A stretch of DNA of 38,150 nucleotides from CAINVV01 sp964506325 (GTDB lineage: Bacteria; Bacteroidota; Bacteroidia; Bacteroidales; Prolixibacteraceae): positions 1-38,150 of the forward strand of contig CAZDLO010000025.1 of the NCBI GenBank assembly GCA_964506325.1. The letters are read 5' to 3'. The notes below the pieces were generated by a model. That model was not told the origin of the DNA. It was given only the letters and a program-made list of their open reading frames with translations, and searched no databases. A program made the position numbers and the translations under genes. This document shows, one piece after another, positions 1-9,386 of this stretch. Position 1 is the first letter of the stretch. Each line of letters starts with the position of its first letter.

Positions 1-3000
1 TTCAACCCACCAGGTTACGTCCGTATTCCCTATCGGGAAATAGGAGGGGGCGTTGCTGATTGTCCGGTAGATGGCGCAATTGTCACTGGTTGTTGGAGTT
101 CCAAGGACCGCGATCGTTGCAAAGCAACCTGTGTTGGTCGTCGTGCTGATGTCATCCGGAGCCGTTACGGCAGGATGCTCTGCGTCTGTAACAAACACAT
201 AAAACCTGATGTAATTCTGGTAAGTCGTTCCATTGACAGTCTGGGAGGCCGTCCATGTGACGAGGGTAGTCCCCACCGGGAAGGAAGCTCCATTCAGGGT
301 GGAGGAATTGTTAAAGTCGTTGGACAGGGTGGCTCCAACCGTGGTAGAAGTGGCATTGTACGAGGTTCCGGAAACCGTATATCCACAGGTTCCGGTGGTA
401 TTGTCGACCCATTTATCCCCAACACCGGTGATGGCAGGATACAGATCAGTAACCACATTGACAGTCACATCACAGGTCTGGGAATTACCTGCCGCATCAA
501 GCGCCGTCCAGGTTATCACATGCGTACCCACGTTCAGTTGGACATTATTGAGCGAGGAGGTACTGTTCAGGCTGTTGGTATAGGATGTCAGTGTACAGTT
601 GTCGTAGGCTACCGGCTTGAACTCCCCAATCCCGACAGTATAATAAGTCTGACCGGTGTCAACCACCCTTGTATAGGCGGAGCCCGGACAGCTGATTACC
701 GGATTTACATTATCGGTAACCGTAATAGCGATGGTTTTAAGGCTTTCATTGCCATAATTATCCCTGACGCTCCATTGTACATTGGTGGTACCCACGGGAA
801 ACTGCACAAATGCAAGCGACCGGTAATTATTGTTGTTATTGATGATGGTGTAATTGGACTTGGTACAGTTGTCATCGATGATCTGCGGATCAAATTCCGT
901 ACCCGATGTCGTATAGTAACAACTGTTAGAGGCAGTGTTTTTACTGGCTGTTTCAGGAAGGGTGTAACTTGGAGCCGTAATGTCAAGCACGGTAACCTGG
1001 TACTGCATGGTGGTAACGTTGCCGGAGAGGTCGGTGGCAGTCCACACGACTACTGTAATACCTACCGGAAATTCAAAATTGGCCAGGGTTGAACCACTAT
1101 TCTGGTTGTTGACAAGTGAAATATTGGGACAATTGTCCGTAACGGTCGGATTAAATTCCGTTCCGACAGCCTTGTAATAACACAAATTGGCAGGCGCATT
1201 TTTGGTTTGATTGGCAATGGTGGTAATTACCGGTAAAACCGGATCAACCACTGTTACCTTGAAGGTACAGGTGGTGGAGTTGTTGCTAAGGTCTTTCAGT
1301 GTCCAGATGATGGTATGTTCTCCACCCAGGAGTTCAACTCCTGCAAGTGAGGTTTGTGCGCCACCGGATACTCCGTCGAGGGTATAGGTAAGTGTGAGGC
1401 TCCCTGTGTCGCAGTTGTCAGTCAGCGCTGTAGGATCAAACTCGGTGGTATTCACCAAATATTTGCAGGCTCCCGACGGAATAGTGCGTGACAGGTTACC
1501 ATGGCATACAAAGGATGGTGGCTGATTGTCAGTGACACTAATTGTAAAAGAATGTGCCGTCACTGTATTGCTGTTGACATCTGTCAGCGTCCAGACAATG
1601 GTATATGGATTCACTGCATCCCGCTCGAATCTGACGCCTGCCAGGGAATTTGTACCGGCGATATCCGCTGCTCCCTGGTGACTTATCACATAGGTTGGAG
1701 TCTGAGTACCGCAGTTGTCGCTGATGCTGCTCAGGTCGAACCCTGTTCCGGGAACTGTAAAATAGGTCTTGCCGGGATCGGTGTACCTTACATAAGCGTA
1801 GCTAAAATTACCGCCTCCAAGATCCGCTCCCTTGGGTGAAGAATAGGTGGGATTCTGATTGTCGGTGACGTGGACATAAATCGTACAGGCAGAACTGACA
1901 GAACCGTTGGTGGCTGTCCATACTATTGCGTGGTCTCCAACCGGCAACTTCTTGCCTGTCAGTGTTGAAGATCCGTCAAAAGAGTTGGTAAGGGTGAAGG
2001 AGCATCCATGTGTTGCAGTGGCATTGAATTCAGTACCCACAACAGTATAGGTACATACCCCTGCACCTGCAGTTTTCTGGAAAGGTGACAGCAGGGTGCT
2101 TCCTGCCGGACAGGTAATGGAAGGTGCTACACCATCTGTGACGATGACGTTGAAATTCAGGAGGCTGATATTGCCTGCGGCGTCCTTTGAACTGTACCTG
2201 ATGGGTGTCGTACCTACCGGGAAAGTGCTTCCGCTCGCCGGTCCCAGGACACGGACAACAGAAACCGAAATGTCGCAGTTGTCTGTTGCAGTCGGTGTAG
2301 TCCAGGTAACAACTGCAGTGCATGATCCCTGAGATACGTTCTGTGTTATGCTGGCAATATTGGTGATAACGGGTGCATCATCGTCGGCCACCGTTACCTG
2401 GAAAGTTCGTGTACTTGTATTGGTCCCGTCTGTAGCCGTCCAGACCACGGAACTGGTTCCCTTGGAAAACACAATACCATTCAGCGTGGCTGCGGATACA
2501 GGTGTGCCACCGTTGATGGTGTAGGTAGTGGAGGCGATGCTGCAATTGTCGGTGATGGTTACATCAAATTCGGTTCCACTGGCAGTATATCCGCAACCGG
2601 TATTGGTGGTCCTGCTCTGGTTGCTTTTCGCACTGATCAGCGGAGCCTGGTTGTCACTAACTGTTATGGTAAATGTGAGCGGAACAAGGACATTATTTCC
2701 ACTTCCATCGGTGGCCGTCCAGGTTACTACATTTGCCCCTTTCGATAATTGTTTACTGGCCAGGGATCCTGTCCCGCTGAGGGTTGTGGCTCCTGATACC
2801 GCGTAAGATAAAGTGGTCCCGCCCGAACAGTTGTCTGTTACCAGCGGATCCAGTACCGATCCGTTGACCACATAATAGCAGTTCCCTGAACTGACATTGA
2901 CGGAGGATGAGACAGTTCCGGCAGTGGCAACAATTACAGGACTGATGGCATCTGCCACTGTGACGGACGCATTGCAGGAAGCTGTGTTCCCCGAAGCATC

Positions 3001-6000
3001 CTTCACGGTCATTACAACAACATTGACACCCTTTTCAGAACAATTGAAGGTAGTCTTTGACAGGTTTATGATCAAATCCCCGGCAGCAGTGCAATTATCC
3101 GATGAACCATTGTTCACATTTGTCACCGTAAGGGAGGCAACACCCGAACTATTCAGAAAGATCGTTTCTGGTTTACAGGTGGCGACAGGATTCACATTGT
3201 CGTTGACTGTCACTGAAAAAGAGCAGGGTAGACTGACATTTCCATTGGCGTCGGTGGCAGTATAGGTTACCGTGGTCGACCCGGTAGAGAAAACTGACCC
3301 GGGGGTATGTGATTTGGTCCAAACGAGGTTGCCGGCTATCGTGCAATTGTCAGTTGCAGTGGGTTCAGTCCAGGTAACGCTCCTGGTGCATCCGGAGGTC
3401 GGGTCCGGAGTCGTTGTGATATTGGCCGGACAGCTGCTGAGAACGGGTTTCTGATTGTCTGTCACTGTTACCGTGAAACTGCAGACTTCGCTCACATTTC
3501 CGGCAAGGTCTGTGGCAGTATAGGTAACCGTTGTTATGCCGGGTTGAAAGGTATTACCGGGTACATGGGATTTGGTCCATACCAGGCTGCCTGCCGCTGT
3601 TGCATTATCTGTCGCGGAGGGTTCCGTCCAGGTTACTACTGCGGTGCAGTCGCCAACACTGCTGGTACGGGTTATATTGGATGGGCATCCGGAAATAATC
3701 GGTTTTTGAATATCGTTCACTGTTACCGTAAAACTGCAGGTGGCAGTGTTGGCAGGCGTAGCGCCATCTGTAACGGTATAGGTAACTGTTGTAACTCCCA
3801 CGTTAAAAGCATGGGTGCCAAGCTGACCGCTTCCGCTGCCGCTGGTTGCCCCTGTGGTTGTCCAGGTGATGGCGGATCCCGAACAGTTGTCTCCGAATGT
3901 TGCATCAGGAACAGCAATGCTGGCACTGCCGGAACCTGAATCATTGTTCACTGAAATATTCGAAGGACATGTGATAGTTGGAACCTCCACATCCTTAACG
4001 GTAACCGTGAAACTGCAGCTGGCGGTATGCGCCGGACTGGCTGTGTCGGTAACAGTGACTGTAACCGTGGTAACTCCCTTGGCGAACTGCTGGGTCCCGG
4101 GCTGACCGTTGCCTGAAAGGGTGGTAGCCCCGGAGGTACTCCATGATATGGATGAACCACTACAGTTGTCACTGAAAGTTACATCAGGTAATGCAACGGC
4201 AGCATTACACTGACCTGCATCCGTGTTGGCCGTCTGGTTGCCCTGGCAGGATATGGCCGGACTCTGGGTATCGGTGACCGTTACGGTGAAACTGCAGGTG
4301 GCGGTATTTCCCCCTGCATCGGTTACGACAAAAGTATTCGTTGTAACACCTGTCGGAAATATGGATCCGGACGCCAGGCCGGCTGTCTGCGCAGTGGATA
4401 ACCCTCCTGAACAGTTGTCGGTACCAACAGGAGCGGTATAGGTGGCCACTGCCCCGCAGGTGCCCGCTTCTGCATCGAGTGCAATGTTTGCCGGACAGGA
4501 GATAACAGGGTTCTGTGTATCCCTGACGGTAACATTAAAGGAAGTGGTGCTGGAATTGGGGGTGCTATTTGTGTCTGTCGCCGTAATTGTAACCTGTTGC
4601 ACGGAATTAGCTCCGCCACTAAGCACCGTACCTGCAACCGGATCCTGGGTGATGGTGATGGATCCCTGTGCTGTACAGTTATCAGTTGCTGTTATCCCCA
4701 AAAGGGAAATATAGTTCGGAAGGACAGCTGTACAGAGCCCGTTGCCCATATTGAGATCACGGTCGGTTGGGTTACCGGAAAAAACCGGTCCGGAATTATC
4801 CTCAACAGTAACCGTAAAACTCCAGGTACTGTAATTCCCATTGATGTCATAGGCTTTCCAGAGAATGACATTGACTCCCTTGTTCAGGTGAACACCTGCC
4901 AGTGAGGTTGCTGCAGTGGTGCCGGTTTCGGTACCTGCATTGATTTTATAAGTAACCTTCTGTATACCAACATTATCCGTTTTTACAGTCGGATCAAACT
5001 CTGTTCCGGAGATGGTATAGTAACAATTCAGGGCATCTGTATCAATGGTGCCGTTTACGGCTGTTCCGCTGATTACAGGGGCTTCAAGGTCTTTTACAGT
5101 CACGGTAAAGGTACAGGTCCGGAAATTCCCGCTTGCATCAGTCGCCCTCATGGTTACAATCTGCGTGGAGTTGTGTCCCCCAGTCAAGGCCGTTCCCGCC
5201 GCAGGGCTCTGCAACTTAACGATCGAACCTTCTGCCGTGCAGTTGTCGGTTGACAGGGTGCTTGCGGTAAAATCCGGCAGGGTGGCACTGCTGCTGCCCG
5301 AATCCATACTGAGATTCTGGTTGGCCGGACAGGTTATCGATGGTTGTACATTGTCTTTTGTGGCAGTATAAGCGACAGTTGTTGTACATGCAGGAGTGAG
5401 TCCGCCGATGGCCCTGACGGTGTATATAGTTGTGGCATTGAGGTTGGCAGTATAGGGCAAAACTCCGATCTGTGTACTGTTGGCCTGGTTCCACAACTGG
5501 TAGGTACTGCCGTTGGTGGAGGTGGCAGAAATGACAAAATCAACTCCGGGACAAAAAGAAGTTGCCGGACTCACCACGATTGCAGACGGCAGCGGATTGA
5601 CCGTTATGGTTTGCGTAGTGGCACTAACCGGCAAACTTATCGCCGGGGAGCTGAAGGTGACACTTACGAGGGAATAAGTGGTGGTTGCATTGGGTGCAAC
5701 GATAATGGGATCATCCCCCTGCACGTCGTCACTCTTGTAATTGTTGACCGTAACATTGGAAACCCCGTTATTGTAAACAACGGTATAGGGACCTGCACCC
5801 CCGTCAACATTCACTTTGAGGGTGTCGTTCGTGGCAGGGCAGATGGCACTGCTCTTCACCCTGTAAATAAGTGACTGGCCCTGCAGATTCTGAACCAAAC
5901 CGGTCAGAAGTATCATCAAAAGCAAAAAAGAGAATATCCTTCTTGTGGAAAACCTACATCTGAATTCAAATTTTCGATGAACAATCTGCAATTGGGAAGA

Positions 6001-6033
6001 CTGATCATCTGATTTTGTATTGCACTTAATCAC
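1..6033 (-). CDS. Giant secreted HYR/Ig-like repeat protein (C-terminus outside window)
   Basis: The minus strand is open from a stop at 6040-6042 to the left edge (2,011 codons), in one frame in every block I translated. A hydrophobic signal segment (around 5940-5895, FLLLMILLTGLV) is followed by about 180 residues of two Ig-like or PKD-like domains. About 20 modules of 80-100 residues then follow, each ending in a TVTVxDxxxP-like junction and carrying TDNC, FPxGxTxVxWTATDxxGN and paired cysteines typical of HYR domains. HYR proteins of Bacteroidota are usually cell-surface or secreted adhesin-like proteins, often exported by the type IX system. The sorting domain, if present, lies outside the window. 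No ATG precedes the signal segment. The chosen start is GTG at 6033, with TTG at 5991 as an alternative. The family call is sure; adhesion is inference. Confidence 0.9.
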   Translation of the reverse strand, partial: MIKCNTKSDDQSSQLQIVHRKFEFRCRFSTRRIFSFLLLMILLTGLVQNLQGQSLIYRVKSSAICPATNDTLKVNVDGGAGPYTVVYNNGVSNVTVNNYKSDDVQGDDPIIVAPNATTTYSLVSVTFSSPAISLPVSATTQTITVNPLPSAIVVSPATSFCPGVDFVISATSTNGSTYQLWNQANSTQIGVLPYTANLNATTIYTVRAIGGLTPACTTTVAYTATKDNVQPSITCPANQNLSMDSGSSSATLPDFTASTLSTDNCTAEGSIVKLQSPAAGTALTGGHNSTQIVTMRATDASGNFRTCTFTVTVKDLEAPVISGTAVNGTIDTDALNCYYTISGTEFDPTVKTDNVGIQKVTYKINAGTETGTTAATSLAGVHLNKGVNVILWKAYDINGNYSTWSFTVTVEDNSGPVFSGNPTDRDLNMGNGLCTAVLPNYISLLGITATDNCTAQGSITITQDPVAGTVLSGGANSVQQVTITATDTNSTPNSSTTSFNVTVRDTQNPVISCPANIALDAEAGTCGAVATYTAPVGTDNCSGGLSTAQTAGLASGSIFPTGVTTNTFVVTDAGGNTATCSFTVTVTDTQSPAISCQGNQTANTDAGQCNAAVALPDVTFSDNCSGSSISWSTSGATTLSGNGQPGTQQFAKGVTTVTVTVTDTASPAHTASCSFTVTVKDVEVPTITCPSNISVNNDSGSGSASIAVPDATFGDNCSGSAITWTTTGATSGSGSGQLGTHAFNVGVTTVTYTVTDGATPANTATCSFTVTVNDIQKPIISGCPSNITRTSSVGDCTAVVTWTEPSATDNATAAGSLVWTKSHVPGNTFQPGITTVTYTATDLAGNVSEVCSFTVTVTDNQKPVLSSCPANITTTPDPTSGCTRSVTWTEPTATDNCTIAGNLVWTKSHTPGSVFSTGSTTVTYTATDANGNVSLPCSFSVTVNDNVNPVATCKPETIFLNSSGVASLTVTNVNNGSSDNCTAAGDLIINLSKTTFNCSEKGVNVVVMTVKDASGNTASCNASVTVADAISPVIVATAGTVSSSVNVSSGNCYYVVNGSVLDPLVTDNCSGGTTLSYAVSGATTLSGTGSLASKQLSKGANVVTWTATDGSGNNVLVPLTFTITVSDNQAPLISAKSNQSRTTNTGCGYTASGTEFDVTITDNCSIASTTYTINGGTPVSAATLNGIVFSKGTSSVVWTATDGTNTSTRTFQVTVADDDAPVITNIASITQNVSQGSCTAVVTWTTPTATDNCDISVSVVRVLGPASGSTFPVGTTPIRYSSKDAAGNISLLNFNVIVTDGVAPSITCPAGSTLLSPFQKTAGAGVCTYTVVGTEFNATATHGCSFTLTNSFDGSSTLTGKKLPVGDHAIVWTATNGSVSSACTIYVHVTDNQNPTYSSPKGADLGGGNFSYAYVRYTDPGKTYFTVPGTGFDLSSISDNCGTQTPTYVISHQGAADIAGTNSLAGVRFERDAVNPYTIVWTLTDVNSNTVTAHSFTISVTDNQPPSFVCHGNLSRTIPSGACKYLVNTTEFDPTALTDNCDTGSLTLTYTLDGVSGGAQTSLAGVELLGGEHTIIWTLKDLSNNSTTCTFKVTVVDPVLPVITTIANQTKNAPANLCYYKAVGTEFNPTVTDNCPNISLVNNQNSGSTLANFEFPVGITVVVWTATDLSGNVTTMQYQVTVLDITAPSYTLPETASKNTASNSCYYTTSGTEFDPQIIDDNCTKSNYTIINNNNNYRSLAFVQFPVGTTNVQWSVRDNYGNESLKTIAITVTDNVNPVISCPGSAYTRVVDTGQTYYTVGIGEFKPVAYDNCTLTSYTNSLNSTSSLNNVQLNVGTHVITWTALDAAGNSQTCDVTVNVVTDLYPAITGVGDKWVDNTTGTCGYTVSGTSYNATSTTVGATLSNDFNNSSTLNGASFPVGTTLVTWTASQTVNGTTYQNYIRFYVFVTDAEHPAVTAPDDISTTTNTGCFATIAVLGTPTTSDNCAIYRTISNAPSYFPIGNTDVTWWVE

Positions 6034-6709
6034 AGCAGGTTATATTAAATTCAACAACAGAAAGAACCCTCCTTTGACCTCTTAAATACGTGATTTGGTA
6101 TTCGAGTATCTTGTCGGTTAATATTTAACAAATGCGAGGCAGGTTTTGTTCACCGGGGAATGAAAAAAAAATCATAATATCGTTAATTGGAATGATTCTA
6201 AGCAAGGGCAATGAACATAATAAGCACATGTAAATCAATAACTTCCGAAGATATACCAACCTCATAATGCTATTTATTTCAGTATTTTTTATGTTAACTA
6301 TATTGAGCTGCCAATCATTATTATGACCCACTGACCATATTGTTTGGGGGAAATTATTCGTGCCGCCTTGAACCAGACTGGCAGGAGAGAATATTTTGCA
6401 GGAAAAGGCGTCTTGAATGACCCCTTTAGGAAAATGTTGCTTAAACCGGTTTTATGCTGCACAGTAATTACAAGGAAGTAACAGTTCCCATCAGGAAGCA
6501 CAGGTCATTTCCTGATTCAACCCTGGAACAATGAATGCCTCGTAGTCAATTGAGCATTGGAACAACGGCCATCAACATCAGGCATGCCTTCACCGACAGA
6601 AAGCAAAAGGGTGAGGCACCGAAAGGGCCAAAGAGGCAACTCAGAATGAAGCCTCTTAAAAAGTTATTTTGATGGGGGAACAAGACCTTCTTCCATGCCG
6701 GAAATGGCC
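6034..6709. other. Gene-poor intergenic region between HYR gene and yqgE
   Basis: This stretch of 676 bases lies upstream of the giant HYR gene and downstream of yqgE. Only short minus-strand frames (6125-6331 and 6298-6501) are open, and their products look like no family I know. A 7-bp inverted repeat (AAGAGGC at 6631-6637 and GCCTCTT at 6651-6657) is the only structure seen. I found no RNA gene, transposon end or convincing promoter. It may hold the leader of the HYR gene or degraded sequence. Confidence 0.5.
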
Positions 6710-7294
6710 TCAGTTAAATTCCGGATTCTCAGGGAAATTTTGCCAGAGCAGGGCATTCCCTCCTATCGATCTTACACTCTCAGTCCAGAAATTTTCATCA
6801 CTGGCAAGTATGCTGTCGACAGTCGGCTCAACAACCACCCAGGAATGATCAGCGATTTCAGCTTCCAGCTGACCAGGGCTCCAGCCGGAGTAACCCAGGA
6901 AGAACCGGACCTCTTCCTCCTCCACCAGACCGGCCCTGATCAGTGAGGTCAGGTACTCAAAATCACCGCTCCAGTATAGTCTGTCGTTGATAGCCAGGCT
7001 GTCCGGCACCTTGTCGCCAAGGGTATGAAGGAAAAACAACTTGTCCACACTTACAGGCCCGCCAAGAAATGCGGGAGCCTCAAAATCCGGAAATTCCTTG
7101 AAAAGATCCTTGAGTTGAATATCAGTGGGCTTGTTCAGGATAAACCCGACATGTCCTTCAGTTTCACACTGAACCAACAAAACAGTCGAACGGCTGAAAT
7201 ATTCACCGGGGAGTAATGGCTCAGCGATGAGTACCCTGCCATTTTTTGGTGAAAGCTTGCTCTCAATTTTAAAAATGTCCAGATCAAGCAGCAT
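6710..7294 (-). CDS. yqgE: YqgE/AlgH family protein (DUF179)
   Basis: This 194-residue protein has the typical YqgE/AlgH length and motifs: an early GRVLIAEP, then VGFILNKP near residue 50, FLGGPV near residue 78, a central LFFLHTLG, and FFLGYSGWSPGQLEAEI in the second half. The family is a small cytoplasmic fold widespread in bacteria. Its biochemical role is unsettled, and AlgH was linked to alginate regulation in Pseudomonas. It lies downstream of the DivIC-like gene on the same strand, about 100 bases apart, so they may be co-transcribed. The ATG at 7294 gives a normal N-terminus. Family assignment is firm; function is unknown. Confidence 0.93.
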   Translation of the reverse strand: MLLDLDIFKIESKLSPKNGRVLIAEPLLPGEYFSRSTVLLVQCETEGHVGFILNKPTDIQLKDLFKEFPDFEAPAFLGGPVSVDKLFFLHTLGDKVPDSLAINDRLYWSGDFEYLTSLIRAGLVEEEEVRFFLGYSGWSPGQLEAEIADHSWVVVEPTVDSILASDENFWTESVRSIGGNALLWQNFPENPEFN

Positions 7295-7393
7295 AGTGCA
7301 GAAAATTGAAAATATTCAGTGAAAAATGGCGGACTGCAGACAGGAAAAATCTTTTCCGTAAACCAGATGATTCAAACCCTGTAATCCGATAAA

Positions 7394-7696
7394 TTACTTC
7401 TCAATGATAAGAAAAATATCTTCATCTTTCTTTTTCATCAGGAATTCTTCACGGGCAAATTTCTCCAGGTTTTTGGCATTGGCTTTCATCTCCTGCAACT
7501 GGAGGCTGTCTTTGCGGATCTTCTCCAGAAAATGGGCCTTTTCTACCCTGTATTCCTTTACCTTATTGACATTTTTCCGCAGGAAGAAAAAGTTGTTGTC
7601 ATCAATAAACAACATCCACACGCTGAAAACCATGAAGGCAATCAGGTACTTGTTCGTAAAGACAGCGTATTGCTTTTTGAATCTCAGTGGCTTCAT
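7394..7696 (-). CDS. Septum formation initiator family protein (DivIC/FtsB-like)
   Basis: A 100-residue protein with the DivIC/FtsB layout: a short basic cytoplasmic N-terminus, one membrane segment around residues 17-33 (YLIAFMVFSVWMLF), then a heptad-like charged stretch (about 38-75) expected to form a coiled coil, and a short C-terminal part with the KFAREEFLMKKKDEDIF pattern usual for Bacteroidota members. FtsB/DivIC proteins are bitopic components of the divisome that bridge early and late division proteins. It sits between pruA and yqgE on the same strand. A hairpin lies just upstream of its ATG (7703-7739). Paralogues within this short family are hard to tell apart, so no symbol is given. 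Confidence 0.85.
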   Translation of the reverse strand: MKPLRFKKQYAVFTNKYLIAFMVFSVWMLFIDDNNFFFLRKNVNKVKEYRVEKAHFLEKIRKDSLQLQEMKANAKNLEKFAREEFLMKKKDEDIFLIIEK

Positions 7697-7702
7697 AACA
7701 AA

Positions 7703-7739
7703 CAGGCAGATTTCCCCTCAAAGTTAGAAAATCTGCCTG
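7703..7739 (-). terminator. Hairpin between pruA and the DivIC-like gene
   Basis: CAGGCAGATTT (7703-7713) pairs perfectly with AAATCTGCCTG (7729-7739) across a 15-base loop. On the minus strand the hairpin follows the pruA stop (7766) and a run of eight T, and ends only six bases before the ATG of the next gene. The downstream U-tract is poor (TTTGTT). It could be a weak terminator for pruA or a structure in the leader of the downstream gene. Confidence 0.45.
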
Positions 7740-7765
7740 CTAAAAAAAATTAATTCGGATGAAGA

Positions 7766-9216
7766 TTATTTGTCCGGCTGGAAACTGGGATAGCCGAAAT
7801 CTCTGGCCGGAACAAAAGTCTCCTTGATGGTCCTGATGGAAACCCACCTGAGCATATTGAAAACAGATCCGGCTTTGTCGTTGGTTCCCGATCCTCTGGC
7901 ACCTCCGAAAGGCTGCTGGCCTACAACTGCCCCTGTTGGCTTGTCGTTGATGTAGAAATTACCTGCTGCATTAGTCAGCCTCCGGGTTATATAATCAATC
8001 GCGTAACGGTCCTGGGAAAACACCGCGCCCGTGAGGGCGTATAAGGAAGTCTCATCCAGCAATGTAAGTGCCTGGTCGAGCTCATCGTCCTTGTAAACAT
8101 AAATGGTAACTACCGGACCGAAAAGCTCTTCCTCCATGGTAATGTAATGCGGATCAGAGGTAAGGATTACCGTTGGCTCTATGAAATAGCCTACGGTTTT
8201 ATCACATTTCCCTCCAAAAATCACTTTTGCTTCCGGGTCTTTCCCTGCACGGTCAATAAATCCCTTGAGTTTATCAAAAGCGGCTTCATCAATCACCGCA
8301 TTAACGAAGTTGGTAAAATCCTCCGGTGGACCCATCTTGATCCTGCAAAGCTGTGACTCGCATTNNNNNNNNNNNNNNNNNNNNNNNNNNNNNNNNNNNN
8401 NNNNNNNNNNNNNNNNNNNNNNNNNNNNNNNNNNNNNNNNNNNNNNNNNNNNNNNNNNNNNNNNACATCTCCGGCAGCAGGTCCCGAAACAAAAACCAGG
8501 TTGATGACTCCTGCCGGTAAGCCGGCCTCCATCAGCAGCTCCATGATAACACTGGCTGAATATACCGCCGTTTTTGCCGGTTTCCATACAGTGACATTTC
8601 CAAACATCGCGGGTGCTACCGGAAGATTACCAGCAATAGAGGTGAAATTGAAGGGGGTCAGCGCAAACACGAAACCCTCCAATGGCCTGAATTCATTGTA
8701 ATTCCACATCCCGGGATTGGATTCGGGCTGCATGGAATAAATCTCTGTCATGCATTTGACTCCAAAACGATAAAAATCAGCCAGTTCACAGGCTGCATCA
8801 ATTTCCGCCTGGTAGGCATTTTTCGACTGTCCAAGCATGGTTGCCGCATTGAGCTTGTCCCTGAATGGACCCGCAAGAAGATCCGCGGCTTTCAGGAAAA
8901 TAGCTGCCCTGTGCTGCCAGGGTGTGCCGGCCCAGGCCGCTTTGGCTTTTAAAGCCGCATCAATGGCCATCTGTACATGCGACTTGTCGCCCTGGTGGTA
9001 ATATCCCAGGAGATGAGCCAGATCATGGGGTGGACGCATTTCCGTCTTTTTCCCTGACCTTACCTCCTTACCGTCAATAATCATGGCAAGATCGGCCACA
9101 TTGGAACGCAGCTCCTGCAGTTTTTTTTGCAAATCCGCACGCTCAGGCGAGGATGGGGCATAACTTTTCACAGGTTCATTCTTCGGAATCGGAACATTGT
9201 AGAATCCAGTTGACAT
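7766..9216 (-). CDS. pruA: L-glutamate gamma-semialdehyde (1-pyrroline-5-carboxylate) dehydrogenase, interrupted by assembly gap
   Basis: This aldehyde dehydrogenase oxidises glutamate semialdehyde to glutamate with NAD+, the second step of proline catabolism. The N-terminal 250 codons (9216-8465) end at the cofactor-domain motif INLVFVSGPAAGD. The C-terminal part (8364-7766) resumes at IKMGPPEDFTNFV and carries EEELFGPV, YALTGAVFSQDR, NDKPTGAVVGQQPFGGARGSGTNDKAG and the tail RTIKETFVP of the PruA family. The 100 N between them separate the frames. About 95 codons appear to be missing relative to the usual ~543 residues, including the regions that carry the catalytic Glu and Cys. The break looks like an assembly artefact, not a pseudogene. 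Proline dehydrogenase, the first enzyme, is at 14091-15005. Confidence 0.93.
8365..8464. other. Assembly gap (100 N) inside pruA
   Basis: Exactly 100 N, the conventional placeholder for a scaffold gap of unknown size. The coding frames on either side do not agree across it. Comparison with normal PruA length suggests that roughly 280-290 bases are really missing. Confidence 0.99.
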
Positions 9217-9277
9217 ATTGTTGTTTTTTTGTATTATTGCATTAGATTGAACTGACCCTAAAAAACATTTGATCTTG

Positions 9278-9285
9278 CAAATCTA
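9278..9285 (-). promoter_or_regulatory. Possible pruA promoter, -7 box TAGATTTG
   Basis: The minus strand reads TAGATTTG at 9285-9278, matching the Bacteroidota -7 consensus TAnnTTTG, about 60 bases before the pruA ATG. No TTTG is found at the expected -33 spacing, so support is partial. Confidence 0.35.
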
Positions 9286-9386
9286 TGGGTTCTCTGTCTT
9301 AAAATTGCTAATAAATGTCACATTTAGAAAAACGGGACAGAATTTAGTGTTTATTTACGAATCATAAAGAAGACTTTTGGATCTAA

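Noticed and set aside
175..5874. Many plus-strand open frames opposite the HYR gene
   Set aside because: They are antisense shadows: codon composition of the Thr/Val/Asn-rich repeats leaves few stops on the other strand, the products look like no protein family, and the minus frame is continuous with clear domains.
6631..6657. 7-bp inverted repeat AAGAGGC / GCCTCTT downstream of yqgE as a terminator
   Set aside because: The stem is short with a 13-base loop, and on the minus strand, where a yqgE terminator would act, no T-tract follows.
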